A stretch of 64,000 nt of DNA from Aminobacter sp039907765 (lineage in GTDB: Bacteria; Pseudomonadota; Alphaproteobacteria; Rhizobiales; Rhizobiaceae): the NCBI RefSeq assembly GCF_039907765.1, contig NZ_JARDJI010000005.1, forward strand, positions 62,001-126,000, written 5' to 3'. A model generated the notes under the pieces. It was not told the DNA's origin, made no database searches, and saw only the letters and a program-made list of their open reading frames with translations. Below are positions 16,076 to 24,485 of the stretch, one piece after another. The position numbers were made by a program, and so were the translations under genes. Each line of letters starts with the position of its first letter. The stretch's first letter is position 1.

Positions 16076-17281
16076 TCAGTTGAAGATTTCGAACAGGCCG
16101 GCAGCGCCCATGCCGCCGCCGACGCACATGGTGACGACGCCGTACTTCACGCTGCGGCGACGGCCCTCGATCAGCACGTGGCCGGTGGTGCGCGCGCCGG
16201 TCATGCCGAACGGATGGCCGACGGCGATGGCGCCGCCGTTGACGTTGACCTTGTCGGGATCGATGCCCAGCGTGTCGCGGCAGTAGACGGCCTGGCTGGC
16301 GAAGGCCTCGTTGAGCTCCCAGAGGCCGATATCGTCGACCTTGAGGCCATGCTTCTGCAACAGCTTCGGCACCGCGAAGATCGGGCCGATGCCCATTTCC
16401 TCGGGCGCGCAGCCGGCGACCGCCATGCCGCGATAGGCGCCGAGCGGCTTGAGGCCGAGCTGTTCGGCCCGCCTGGCTTCCATGACCACGAGTGCGGCAG
16501 CGCCGTCCGACAGCTGCGACGAGTTGCCGGCGGTGACGTATTCGCCGAGCTTGATCACCTCGCCGTCGGCGAAGACCGGCTTGAGCTTGGCAAGGCCGTC
16601 GAGATTGGTGTCGGCGCGGAAACCTTCGTCCTGCGCCAGCGTCACGTCGTGGAAGCTGGTCTCGTTGGTCTCCTTGTCGATCACCATCTTGCGCGAGGCC
16701 ATCGGCACGATCTCGTCGTCGAAGCGGCCGGCCTGATGGGCGGCGGCGGTGCGCAACTGGCTGGCAAGCGAGAACTCGTCCTGCGCTTCGCGGCTGATGC
16801 CGTACTTCCTGGCGACGATCTCGGCGGTCTCGATCATCGTCATGTACATGTGCGGCCACTGCGAGGTGACAGCCTGCGAACGGGCGCGAAAACTGTTCTT
16901 GTGCTTGTTCTGGGTCAGGCTGATCGATTCCACCCCGCCGGCGACGACCGTCTCCATGCCGTCGACGATGATCTGCTTGGCGGCGATCGACACGGCCATC
17001 AGGCCCGACGAGCACATGCGGTCGATGGACATGCCGGGCACGCTGTCGGGCAGGCCGGCCGCGGCAGCCGTCAGGCGACCGATGTTGTAGCCCTGCGTGC
17101 CCTGCTGGGCCGAGCAGCCCATGACGACGTCCTCGACCGCGTCGAGAGTGATGCCGGCGCGCTTGACCGCTTCGCGCACGACATGCCCGGACAGCGCCGG
17201 GGCCTCGGTGTCGTTGAAGGCGCCACGGAAGGCCTTGCCGATGGGAGTGCGGGCGACGGAAACGATGACGGCTTCGCGCAA
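16076..17281 (-). CDS. Acetyl-CoA acetyltransferase (thiolase)
   Basis: A 401-residue thiolase with the full active-site set: nucleophilic Cys in SIDRMCSSGL (about residue 91), NEAF, GGAIAVGHPFGMTGAR with the active His, and the second Cys in TMCVGGGMGAAG. It cleaves 3-ketoacyl-CoA. The start is TTG 17281, preceded by GGAG; the family consensus begins exactly there (REAVIVSVARTPIG). It forms a two-gene unit with the VOC gene. The FadA6-like thiolase at 42878 is a separate, clearly different paralogue. Confidence 0.9.
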   Translation of the reverse strand: MREAVIVSVARTPIGKAFRGAFNDTEAPALSGHVVREAVKRAGITLDAVEDVVMGCSAQQGTQGYNIGRLTAAAAGLPDSVPGMSIDRMCSSGLMAVSIAAKQIIVDGMETVVAGGVESISLTQNKHKNSFRARSQAVTSQWPHMYMTMIETAEIVARKYGISREAQDEFSLASQLRTAAAHQAGRFDDEIVPMASRKMVIDKETNETSFHDVTLAQDEGFRADTNLDGLAKLKPVFADGEVIKLGEYVTAGNSSQLSDGAAALVVMEARRAEQLGLKPLGAYRGMAVAGCAPEEMGIGPIFAVPKLLQKHGLKVDDIGLWELNEAFASQAVYCRDTLGIDPDKVNVNGGAIAVGHPFGMTGARTTGHVLIEGRRRSVKYGVVTMCVGGGMGAAGLFEIFN

Positions 17282-17406
17282 AGGATTGCTCCAGAACAGT
17301 TGTTTTCGGCGGGGAACCGGACAGCAAATGCGCAGGTCATTTCTGCTGCGAAGCGCCCGGAACCGAAGTTTTCCAACTACTTGCTAGGAGCGGCGGAGCC
17401 TCTGAA

Positions 17407-17426
17407 CATCGTCTGAAAAGACTAAC
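17407..17426 (-). promoter_or_regulatory. Island operator, thiolase-VOC unit
   Basis: CATCGTCT-GAAA-AGACTAAC, 125 bp before the thiolase start. In gene direction it reads GTTAGTCT-N4-AGACGATG. Confidence 0.78.
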
Positions 17427-17507
17427 GGCGGATCCGCAACGCATCGATTGCGAAAGCCCGCTGCGGAGGCGGCGGCGCGGACACCGGAGCCCGCGCCGAG
17501 GAAACGA

Positions 17508-18278
17508 TCAGACGTGATAACCGCCATCGACGTTGATGACTTCGCCGGAGATGAAGCCGGCTCGGCTGGAGGCGAGGAAGGAAACGGCCTCGGCGATGTC
17601 GATGGCCTTGCCGTTGCGGCGCAGCGGCGTGGCCATGGCTGCGGCCTGCATGTACTTGTCGTCGATATAGCCGAGCTTGCTGAGCTCGGTGTGCTGGCCG
17701 GTCTCGATGATGCCAAGCGCTACGCCATTGGCGCGGATGCCGTAGCGCCCCTCTTCCTTGGCCACGCCCTTCATCAGCGCATGCACGGCCGACTTCGGCA
17801 CCACCGACAGCCCGTCGGCTGCTGCGAAGCGATATTGCGCCGAGCTCTGGCAGGCGACGATCGAACCGCGCGCCTTGCGCAGGTGCGGGATGGCATAGTG
17901 GATCACGTTGAAGAAGCCGAAGGCGTCCTGCATCAGGTGCTTGCGCATCTGTTCGGGCTCGATCTTGCTGAGATGGATCAGCGGCACCAGCGGGCCGGCG
18001 GCATAGACCACCGTGTGGACGCCGCCATTTGCTTCCGCCACGCCGTCGATAAAGGCGCGGGTCGCCTCGACGTCCTCGATATTGAGCTTGTGGATGGACG
18101 CCTTGCGGCCCTCGCCGCGCACCGCTTCTGCTGCAGCTTCCGCCTTGGCCTGGTTGCTGTGGTAAGTCAGCGCCACGTCGCAGCCGTCGCGGGCCAGCAC
18201 GCGGCAGATCTCGGCGCCCACGCCGCCGCTGCCACCGATGACTATGGCCGCTCCCTCGGCCGGATACAGTCCGCTCAT
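17508..18278 (-). CDS. SDR-fold protein lacking the catalytic tyrosine
   Basis: A 256-residue SDR with a normal cofactor loop (IGGSGGVG), VYAAG and a closing SGEVINVDGG. The expected Tyr-x-x-x-Lys reads Ser-Val-Val-Pro-Lys (GLSVVPKSAVHAL), so Tyr is replaced by Ser; the DNA at 17801-17830 confirms this. SSAQYRFAAAD just before it contains a Tyr that might substitute. It ends the seven-gene operon from 25492 and follows the APH-kinase gene. It may act as a non-oxidoreductase or use another base. Confidence 0.78.
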   Translation of the reverse strand: MSGLYPAEGAAIVIGGSGGVGAEICRVLARDGCDVALTYHSNQAKAEAAAEAVRGEGRKASIHKLNIEDVEATRAFIDGVAEANGGVHTVVYAAGPLVPLIHLSKIEPEQMRKHLMQDAFGFFNVIHYAIPHLRKARGSIVACQSSAQYRFAAADGLSVVPKSAVHALMKGVAKEEGRYGIRANGVALGIIETGQHTELSKLGYIDDKYMQAAAMATPLRRNGKAIDIAEAVSFLASSRAGFISGEVINVDGGYHV

Positions 18279-18289
18279 TCCATCCTCCC

Positions 18290-19360
18290 TTACGATCTCA
18301 TCGCGAGTTCCGCGTAGTGCCAGCCGAACTCGGCCACAGGCCGCGCCAGCGCGCCGGCCTCGCGGGCGTGCGCGCTAGAGGCATTGCCGTCGACCACGCG
18401 CTTCATGATGCCCTGGCGGATGCCGGCGACGCGGAACAAGCTGTAGGCGAGATAGGCGTACCAGTGGCGATCCGACACGCCCTGCTGCCCCGTCGCCTTC
18501 AGATAGGCGTCGCGGTAGCGCTGTTCGTCGGGAATGCCGAGTGCGCCGATGTCGAGGTCGCCGAGCCCGCGATAGGGCTTGTTGGGCAGGCGCCACGTCA
18601 GCATGTGATAGGCGAAATCGGCCATCGGCTCGCCCAGCGTCGACAGCTCCCAGTCGACGAGAGCCAGCACCCGCGCCTCGGTCGGGTGGAACAGCATGTT
18701 GTCGATGCGGAAATCGCCGTGGATCAGCGAGGTGCGGGTCTCCGGCGGAATGTTGCCGGGCAGCCAGTCGATCAGCCGGTCCATCGCCTCGATGGTTTCC
18801 GTCTCCGAGGCCCGATACTGCTTCGTCCAGCGCGCCACCTGGCGGGCGACGTAGTCACCGGGCTTGCCGAAGTCATCCAGGCCGACCGCCCTGTAGTCGG
18901 TCTTGTGAAGGGCAGCCGCGACGCGGTTCATTTCCATGTAGATCGCCTTGCGCTCGGCCGGCGACTGCTCGGGCAAGGCCGGCGCCCAGAACGAGCGCCC
19001 TTCGACGAACTCCATGACGTAGAACATGGCGCCGACGATGCTCTCGTCGTCGCAGAGCAGCCGGGCGCGCGCCACCGGCACGTCGCTGTCGCGCAAGGCG
19101 CTGATGACGCGGAACTCGCGGTCGACGGCATGAGCCGAGGGCAACAGCTTGCCATCCGGCTTCTTGCGCAACACCAGCTTGCGCCTGCCGTCGAAGCTGA
19201 GCAGCATCGTCGGGTTGGACTGGCCGCCGCGGAAGCGCTCGACCGAAATCTCCCCCTCGCAGCCATCGATGTTGGCCTTGAGGTAGGCATGCAGCCGCGC
19301 GACGTCGATCTTGCTGTCGGCGGCGAGCGGCTCGGTGCCGACGAAACGGCTGGCATCCAT
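18290..19360 (-). CDS. APH-fold kinase, LvaA/ACAD10-11 kinase-domain-like
   Basis: A 356-residue aminoglycoside-phosphotransferase-fold protein. It shows the catalytic loop HGDFRIDN (214-221, Asp216), the metal-binding VDWE (235-238) and a nucleotide-binding start (RFRGGQSNPTMLLS). In human ACAD10/ACAD11 this domain is fused to an acyl-CoA dehydrogenase; in the Pseudomonas levulinate pathway LvaA is a related kinase acting on 4-hydroxyvaleryl-CoA. Here the neighbouring gene, 16 bp upstream, encodes the matching ACAD. The pair thus probably phosphorylates and eliminates a 4-hydroxyacyl-CoA. Antibiotic resistance is unlikely in this context. ATG 19360 fits the family start. Confidence 0.83.
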   Translation of the reverse strand: MDASRFVGTEPLAADSKIDVARLHAYLKANIDGCEGEISVERFRGGQSNPTMLLSFDGRRKLVLRKKPDGKLLPSAHAVDREFRVISALRDSDVPVARARLLCDDESIVGAMFYVMEFVEGRSFWAPALPEQSPAERKAIYMEMNRVAAALHKTDYRAVGLDDFGKPGDYVARQVARWTKQYRASETETIEAMDRLIDWLPGNIPPETRTSLIHGDFRIDNMLFHPTEARVLALVDWELSTLGEPMADFAYHMLTWRLPNKPYRGLGDLDIGALGIPDEQRYRDAYLKATGQQGVSDRHWYAYLAYSLFRVAGIRQGIMKRVVDGNASSAHAREAGALARPVAEFGWHYAELAMRS

Positions 19361-19376
19361 GGCGCGCCCTCCCAAG

Positions 19377-20585
19377 TCAGCCGATGTCGGCGTATTTGGC
19401 GAGCTCGAGGCGCCCGATCTGGTTGCGATGCACCTCGTCCGGCCCGTCGGCGAAGCGCAGCTTGCGGGCATGCGCATAATAGTTGGCGAGCACGAAATCC
19501 TGCGACACGCCGGCTGCGCCATGCGCCTGGATGGCCCAGTCGATGACCTTGCAGGCCATGTTGGGCGCTGCGACCTTGATCATGCCGATCTCGGCGCGCG
19601 CCGCCTTGTTGCCGACGGTATCCATCATGTAGGCGGCCTTCAGCGTAAGCAGGCGCGCCTGGTCGATCAGGATGCGGGATTCGGCGATGCGCTCCAGCGT
19701 CACCGACTGCTCGCCGATCGGCCGGCCGAAGGCGACGCGGCTCTTCACGCGCCGGCACATCAACTCCAGGCAACGTTCGGCAAGGCCGATCAGGCGCATG
19801 CAGTGATGGATGCGGCCAGGTCCGAGGCGTCCCTGTGCGATCTCGAAACCACGGCCTTCGCCGAGCAGCATGTTGGACGCGGGCACACGCACGTTCTCGA
19901 ACAGCATGTCCATGTGGCCGTGCGGCGCGTCGTCGTAGCCGAACACCGACATGGGACGCAGCACCTTGATGCCGGGCGTATCCATCGGCACCAGGATCAT
20001 CGACTGCTGCTGGTGCTTGTGGGCGCCCGGGTCGGTCTTGCCCATGAAGATCAGCAATTCGCAGTGCGGATCGCCGACGCCTGAGATCCACCACTTGCGG
20101 CCATTGATGACATAGTCGTCGCCGTCGCGCACGATAGAGCTCTGGATGTTGGTCGCGTCGCTGGACGCCACATCCGGCTCCGTCATGGCGAAGGCGGAGC
20201 GGACGGTGCCGCCGAGCATGCCGGGCAGCCAGCGCGCCTTCTGCGCCTCGGTGCCGTAGCGCTCGATGGTCTCGATGTTGCCGGTGTCGGGCGCCGAACA
20301 GTTGAAGATCTGCGACGAGAAATGCACCCGGCCCATGACTTCGCACAGCGGCGCGTATTCGGTGTTGGTCAGGCCCGCGCCGTGGTTCGATTCCGGCAGG
20401 AACAGGTTCCACAGGCCAGCCTTCTTGGCCTTGGCCTTGAGCTCTTCGAGAACAGGCGGATGGCCCCAGCGGTCAGCCTCGACCTCTTCGTGGTAGCGGC
20501 GTTCGTTGGGATAGACATGCTCGTCCATGAAGGCGTTCAGCCTTTCGAGCAGGTCCTTGGTCTTTGCGCTGTATTCGAAGTCCAT
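19377..20585 (-). CDS. Acyl-CoA dehydrogenase, ACAD10/11 type
   Basis: A 402-residue ACAD of the ACAD11 class. Marks are FMDEHVYPNERRYHEEV at the N-terminus, LFLPESNHGAGLTNTEYAPLCE, FAMTEPDVASSDATNI, INGRKWWISGVGDPHC and a C-terminal LRFADGPDEVHRNQIGRLEL where other ACADs have YEGTxxIQR. Its gene lies directly before the APH-kinase gene. In animals the two are one polypeptide that converts 4-hydroxyacyl-CoA through a phosphorylated intermediate. It is preceded by ipdB in the same operon. Confidence 0.88.
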   Translation of the reverse strand: MDFEYSAKTKDLLERLNAFMDEHVYPNERRYHEEVEADRWGHPPVLEELKAKAKKAGLWNLFLPESNHGAGLTNTEYAPLCEVMGRVHFSSQIFNCSAPDTGNIETIERYGTEAQKARWLPGMLGGTVRSAFAMTEPDVASSDATNIQSSIVRDGDDYVINGRKWWISGVGDPHCELLIFMGKTDPGAHKHQQQSMILVPMDTPGIKVLRPMSVFGYDDAPHGHMDMLFENVRVPASNMLLGEGRGFEIAQGRLGPGRIHHCMRLIGLAERCLELMCRRVKSRVAFGRPIGEQSVTLERIAESRILIDQARLLTLKAAYMMDTVGNKAARAEIGMIKVAAPNMACKVIDWAIQAHGAAGVSQDFVLANYYAHARKLRFADGPDEVHRNQIGRLELAKYADIG

Positions 20586-20651
20586 CTCACGTCCGCCACT
20601 GCCATTCCGGGAAGAAGCCGCCGGCGGAAACGGTGCCGGCGGCCGATGTCG

Positions 20652-21452
20652 TCACGCGGCGCGGACGCCCGAGGGATTGCCCTTCAGCACGGTGGCACGG
20701 ACATTGTGCGGGTCGAGCTTGGCGATGATCGCCAGCTGTTCCTCGGTCGGAGCCGCCGTGGTGGTCATGCCTTCGGCGCGCAGCAGCGGGAAGCCGGTGG
20801 CGTCCTGCACCTGATCGAAGGTCACACCCGGATGCAGCGACAGCACCTGGGCCGCGTGGTCGGGGCCGTTGAAGTCGAAGATGCAGAGGTCGGTGATGAC
20901 CACGCCGAGCTTGACGTCGGCGGGCTTGGTGCCCTCCGGCCAGTTCCTGGCATTGAAGCCCACGCTAGCCACCACATCGACCTCGCCCTCGACGAAGGTG
21001 CGCTTGGAGTGGTTCGGCAGGAACATCGAGTTCTTGTGGCAGATCGAGTTGCCCGGGAAACCACGCACGCCGAGCATGGCGACCTTCGGCTTCTGGAACT
21101 CGCCGCCGAGCGCGGAGATGTTGCCCTGGCCGTAGCGGTCGACCTGCACCGGGGTCACCATGGCGTGGCGGCGCCCGCTCCAGACGCTGTCGAACACGCG
21201 GCCATAGGGCATCCAGCCGGAGAACTTCGGCTTGTAGTCGCCGCGCGGCCCGAGCGGGATCGGGTCCTCGACCAGATAGGCCTCGCCGTCGGTCATCATG
21301 ATGCCGGGGGCGCAGGTCAGCTTGGCGAGGCCGGCCGCCAGGCGCGGCAGCGGGCCGATGCCGGTCGCGAGAACTTCGCCGTCGCTGGCCCAGGCTTGCG
21401 CTCCGGCCGCTACGATCAGTTCGGCAAGCGTGAATTCTTTTGCAGTCGTCAT
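20652..21452 (-). CDS. ipdB: IpdB, beta subunit of the steroid ring-opening CoA hydrolase
   Basis: A 266-residue protein of the class I CoA-transferase beta fold. Stretches MMTDGEAYLVED, GWMPYGRVFD, RRHAMVTPVQVDRYGQGNISALG, MLGVRGFPGNSICH and SLHPGVTFDQVQDATGF follow mycobacterial IpdB (Rv3552). With IpdA it opens the last steroid ring of COCHEA-CoA by hydrolysis; it is not a true CoA transferase. It lies 11 bp after ipdA. ATG 21452 (MTTAKEF) gives the usual length. Confidence 0.9.
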   Translation of the reverse strand: MTTAKEFTLAELIVAAGAQAWASDGEVLATGIGPLPRLAAGLAKLTCAPGIMMTDGEAYLVEDPIPLGPRGDYKPKFSGWMPYGRVFDSVWSGRRHAMVTPVQVDRYGQGNISALGGEFQKPKVAMLGVRGFPGNSICHKNSMFLPNHSKRTFVEGEVDVVASVGFNARNWPEGTKPADVKLGVVITDLCIFDFNGPDHAAQVLSLHPGVTFDQVQDATGFPLLRAEGMTTTAAPTEEQLAIIAKLDPHNVRATVLKGNPSGVRAA

Positions 21453-21463
21453 GTCGTGTCCGA

Positions 21464-22342
21464 TCAGAAAATGGGGAGCGGCAGGGCGCGGATCTTGGCT
21501 TCGCCGCCAACGCTCGCGGCGTAGCTGGCCTCGTCGCCCTTCACATATTGGTCGAAATAGCGCTGCCAGCCGCCCTCTTCGGTCGCCGATGCGGCGTAAT
21601 CCTTGAGGTGGCCCATGTCCCAGCCATAGGCGTCATGCGAAGCGGTCGGGTGCGCGCCCAACGGCGCCTTGACCACGCCGGTGACGAAGCAGCGCTCGAA
21701 AAGCTGGCTCTTGGCCTTGTCGGAATATTCGGCGTCGAGGCGGTCGACCAGCACTTCGGTGGTGACGAACACCTTGTCGGCCGCACGTGCGAACAGGCCG
21801 TCGAAGAACGGATCCGGACCGTCGGTCTGGGTGTTGCCTAGGCGGTCGGCGCGACTGACGTGGATCAGCGCCACGTCGAGCTTGATCGCCGGCATGGCGA
21901 GCAGCACTTCGCCGTCGGCATAGGGCGACTTCACCGTCTTGAAGTCCGGATTGTACTTCATGACGTCGGAGCCGAGGCCGACGCGGGTCGCGGCGAACGG
22001 CAGGTTGTGGCCGGCAGCCTGCAGGCCGAGCAGCAGCAGGCCTTCGTCCAGTTCGCTGACCGTCACGGAACCGGCTTCGCGCGACTTGCGGAAGTAGGGC
22101 TCGATCGGCATCGCGTCGAGCGAAACGAAGCCGTAGATCAGCTTCTTGACCTTGCCCGCGGCGCACAGCATGCCGATCTCAGGCCCGCCATAGGCGACCA
22201 GCGTCAGGTCCTTGAGGTCCGAGCGCAGGATCTCGCGCACCAGCGCCATCGGCTTGCGCCGGGGACCCCAGCCGCCAAAGCCGATCGTCATGCCGTCGCG
22301 AAGCTGCGCGACGACCGCTTTCAGGTCCATTTCCTTGTTCAT
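21464..22342 (-). CDS. ipdA: IpdA, alpha subunit of the steroid ring-opening CoA hydrolase
   Basis: A 292-residue protein with VAQLRDGMTIGFGGWGPRRKPMALVREILRS at the start, VAYGGPEIGMLCAAGKVKKLIYGFVSLD in the middle and ELDEGLLLLGLQAAG near residue 97, very close to mycobacterial IpdA (Rv3551). The Glu of the DEG segment (Glu100) lies where the essential glutamate of IpdA is expected. IpdAB hydrolyses the carbon-carbon bond of the last carbocyclic ring. It follows fadB in the operon. A lone CCTAGTCC just upstream of ATG 22342 overlaps the ribosome site and is not counted as an operator. Confidence 0.9.
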   Translation of the reverse strand: MNKEMDLKAVVAQLRDGMTIGFGGWGPRRKPMALVREILRSDLKDLTLVAYGGPEIGMLCAAGKVKKLIYGFVSLDAMPIEPYFRKSREAGSVTVSELDEGLLLLGLQAAGHNLPFAATRVGLGSDVMKYNPDFKTVKSPYADGEVLLAMPAIKLDVALIHVSRADRLGNTQTDGPDPFFDGLFARAADKVFVTTEVLVDRLDAEYSDKAKSQLFERCFVTGVVKAPLGAHPTASHDAYGWDMGHLKDYAASATEEGGWQRYFDQYVKGDEASYAASVGGEAKIRALPLPIF

Positions 22343-22391
22343 AGCATCCTAGTCCGTCTGTTCTCAATTCTTGGTTCGGAGGGGATACGGC

Positions 22392-24485
22392 TCAGCCGTA
22401 GAAACCCCTGCCCTCGGCAACCAGCCGCTCGATCAGCGCGGCCGGCTTGAAATATTGCTCGCCCACGAGCCCCGCGTACTTGTCGAGCGCCGCCTTGACC
22501 TTCGGCAGGCCGACCTGGTCGGCGTAGAACATCGGGCCGCCCAGATAGGCCGGGAAACCGAAGCCGTTGGTCCAGATGACGTCGATGTCTCCAGGCCGTG
22601 CCGCCGCACCCTCGTCGAGGATTTTGGCCGCTTCGTTCACCATGGCGAACAGGCAGCGTTCGAGGATTTCCTCGTCGGTGATGGTGCGGGCGGTGAAGCC
22701 GCGTTCCTTGCGGTGCGCGTCGAGCAGCTCGTCCACTGCGGGATCGTGCGAAGCCTTGCGGTTCTCGTCATAGACGTAGTAGCCCGCGCCCGACTTCTGG
22801 CCGAGGCGGCCGGCTGCCACCAGCCTGTCGACAATGTTGCACTGCTGCTCGCGCGGCGACATGCGGACGACGCGCGCCGCCCGCGCTGCGGCCATGATGT
22901 CCATGCCGGCGAGGTCCGCCAGCGCGAACGGGCCGATGGGGAAGCCGCAGGCGGTTAGCACGCGGTCGACCTGTTGCGGCGTCGCACCGTCCTCGAGCAG
23001 GAACTGAGCCTCGCGCGTGCGCTTGGAGAGCATGCGGTTGGCAACGAAACCTTCGGAGCGCCCGACCATCACGGGCACCTTGCCGAGACGCTTGCCCAGC
23101 GCGGTGGTCGTGGCGAGCACATCGGGCGCGGTCCTTGCCGCCCGCACGTTTTCGAGCAGCTTCATGACGTTGGCCGGGTTGAAGAAGTGCATGCCGGCGA
23201 CGCGCGCCGGGTTCTTCGAGGAGCCCGCCAGTTCCTCGATGTCGAGGAACGAGGTGTTGGTGGCGATGATCGCGTCGTCGCGCAGCACCGCGTCGAGCCT
23301 GGCGAACACGTCCTTCTTGACCGCCATGTCCTCGGTCACCGCCTCGATCGCCAGGTCGACGTCGCCGAGGGTGTCGTAGGACGTCGTCGGCGTCAGCAGC
23401 GCCATGCGGCGCTCCATCTCGTCGGCCGTCATCGACCCGCGCCTGACGCTGCCCTCGTAGATCTTGCCGATTGCCTTGACCGCAGACACCAGGCCTTCGT
23501 CCGAAAGACCGACCAATGTCACCGGGATGCCGATGTTGAGGAAGCAGGCGGCGATGCCGCGGCCCATGGTGCCGGGGCCGACGATGGCGACGTTCCCGAC
23601 GTCGCGCGGCTTAACCTCGGCATCGACGCCGTCGATCTTCAGCGCCTCGCGTTCGGCGGCAAAGATGTGGCGCAGCGCCTTCGACTGCGGCGAAACCAGC
23701 AGCTCCTTGCAGGTCTTGTATTCGAGCGCGATGGCCTCGGCCACCGGCGTCTCGGTCACCATCCTGATCAAATCGACAGCAACAATAGGTGCCTTGAAGC
23801 CCTTGTATTTCTTCGACAATGCCGCGCGGCTCGTTTCGAGTACCGCCGCGTCGAATGCCGGCACCGGCAGGTCGCTGGTGCGGCGCAGCCTGGCGCCGTC
23901 GGCAACGACCTTCTCGGCAAAGGCAATAGCCGCAGCCTTCAGGTCGCCCGGGACGACCTCGTCGACGATGCCCTTTTCACGAGCGTCGCGCGCTGAAATC
24001 TGACCGCCTTCGCTGATCATCGTCAGCGCCTGTTCGACGCCGGCAAGGCGCGGCAGGCGCACCGTGCCGCCCGAACCGGGCAGGATGCCGAGCTTGACCT
24101 CGGGCAGGCCGACCTTTGAGCCTTCGAGCGCGATGCGGTAGCTGCAGGCGAGTGCCACTTCGAGGCCGCCGCCGAGCGCGGTGCCATGGATCGCGGCGAC
24201 GATCGGCTTGGTGGCGGCGTCGAGCGTATCGATCACCTCGCCGAGCAGCGGGGCCACCATCGGCTTCTTGAACTCGTGGATGTCGGCGCCGGCGATGAAG
24301 GTCCGGCCCTCGCACAGGATGACCATGGCGCGTGCGTCCGCATTGCTTTCGAGCGCCTTGACCGCCTCGATCAGCCCCGAGCGCACCGAATGCGACAGCG
24401 CATTCACGGGCGGATTGTCGACGGTCGCGACCAGAATGTTGCCTTGCTTGGCGACCGAAACGGTCTTTGCGAGCAGTTCGGTCAT
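22392..24485 (-). CDS. FadB-type bifunctional enoyl-CoA hydratase / 3-hydroxyacyl-CoA dehydrogenase
   Basis: A 697-residue two-domain enzyme. The crotonase half carries FIAGADIHEF (63-72), GTALGGGLE (101-109) and Glu129 with LPGSGGTVRLPR. The dehydrogenase half has the NAD loop VGPGTMGRG (302-310), then MHFFNPANVMKLLE and two C-terminal HAD repeats (GPFALADLAGMD; NGFGFPAYLGGPM). It hydrates enoyl-CoA and oxidises the 3-hydroxyacyl product. The start overlaps the quinone-oxidoreductase stop (ATGA). As in PPE-type monomers, thiolase activity would come from a separate protein. Its place next to ipdAB fits beta-oxidation of ring-opened acids. Confidence 0.93.
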   Translation of the reverse strand: MTELLAKTVSVAKQGNILVATVDNPPVNALSHSVRSGLIEAVKALESNADARAMVILCEGRTFIAGADIHEFKKPMVAPLLGEVIDTLDAATKPIVAAIHGTALGGGLEVALACSYRIALEGSKVGLPEVKLGILPGSGGTVRLPRLAGVEQALTMISEGGQISARDAREKGIVDEVVPGDLKAAAIAFAEKVVADGARLRRTSDLPVPAFDAAVLETSRAALSKKYKGFKAPIVAVDLIRMVTETPVAEAIALEYKTCKELLVSPQSKALRHIFAAEREALKIDGVDAEVKPRDVGNVAIVGPGTMGRGIAACFLNIGIPVTLVGLSDEGLVSAVKAIGKIYEGSVRRGSMTADEMERRMALLTPTTSYDTLGDVDLAIEAVTEDMAVKKDVFARLDAVLRDDAIIATNTSFLDIEELAGSSKNPARVAGMHFFNPANVMKLLENVRAARTAPDVLATTTALGKRLGKVPVMVGRSEGFVANRMLSKRTREAQFLLEDGATPQQVDRVLTACGFPIGPFALADLAGMDIMAAARAARVVRMSPREQQCNIVDRLVAAGRLGQKSGAGYYVYDENRKASHDPAVDELLDAHRKERGFTARTITDEEILERCLFAMVNEAAKILDEGAAARPGDIDVIWTNGFGFPAYLGGPMFYADQVGLPKVKAALDKYAGLVGEQYFKPAALIERLVAEGRGFYG

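Noticed and set aside
18290..19360. Aminoglycoside resistance gene
   Set aside because: The APH fold is present, but the gene stands beside an ACAD11-type dehydrogenase in a catabolic operon, which fits the 4-hydroxyacyl-CoA kinase group.
20652..22342. Ordinary 3-oxoacid or glutaconate CoA-transferase subunits
   Set aside because: Sequence stretches and neighbours match IpdA/IpdB hydrolase rather than transferases of ketone or glutaconate metabolism.
22348..22355. CCTAGTCC just before ipdA
   Set aside because: Only one half-site, in the wrong orientation for the gene, overlapping the ribosome-binding region inside an operon.
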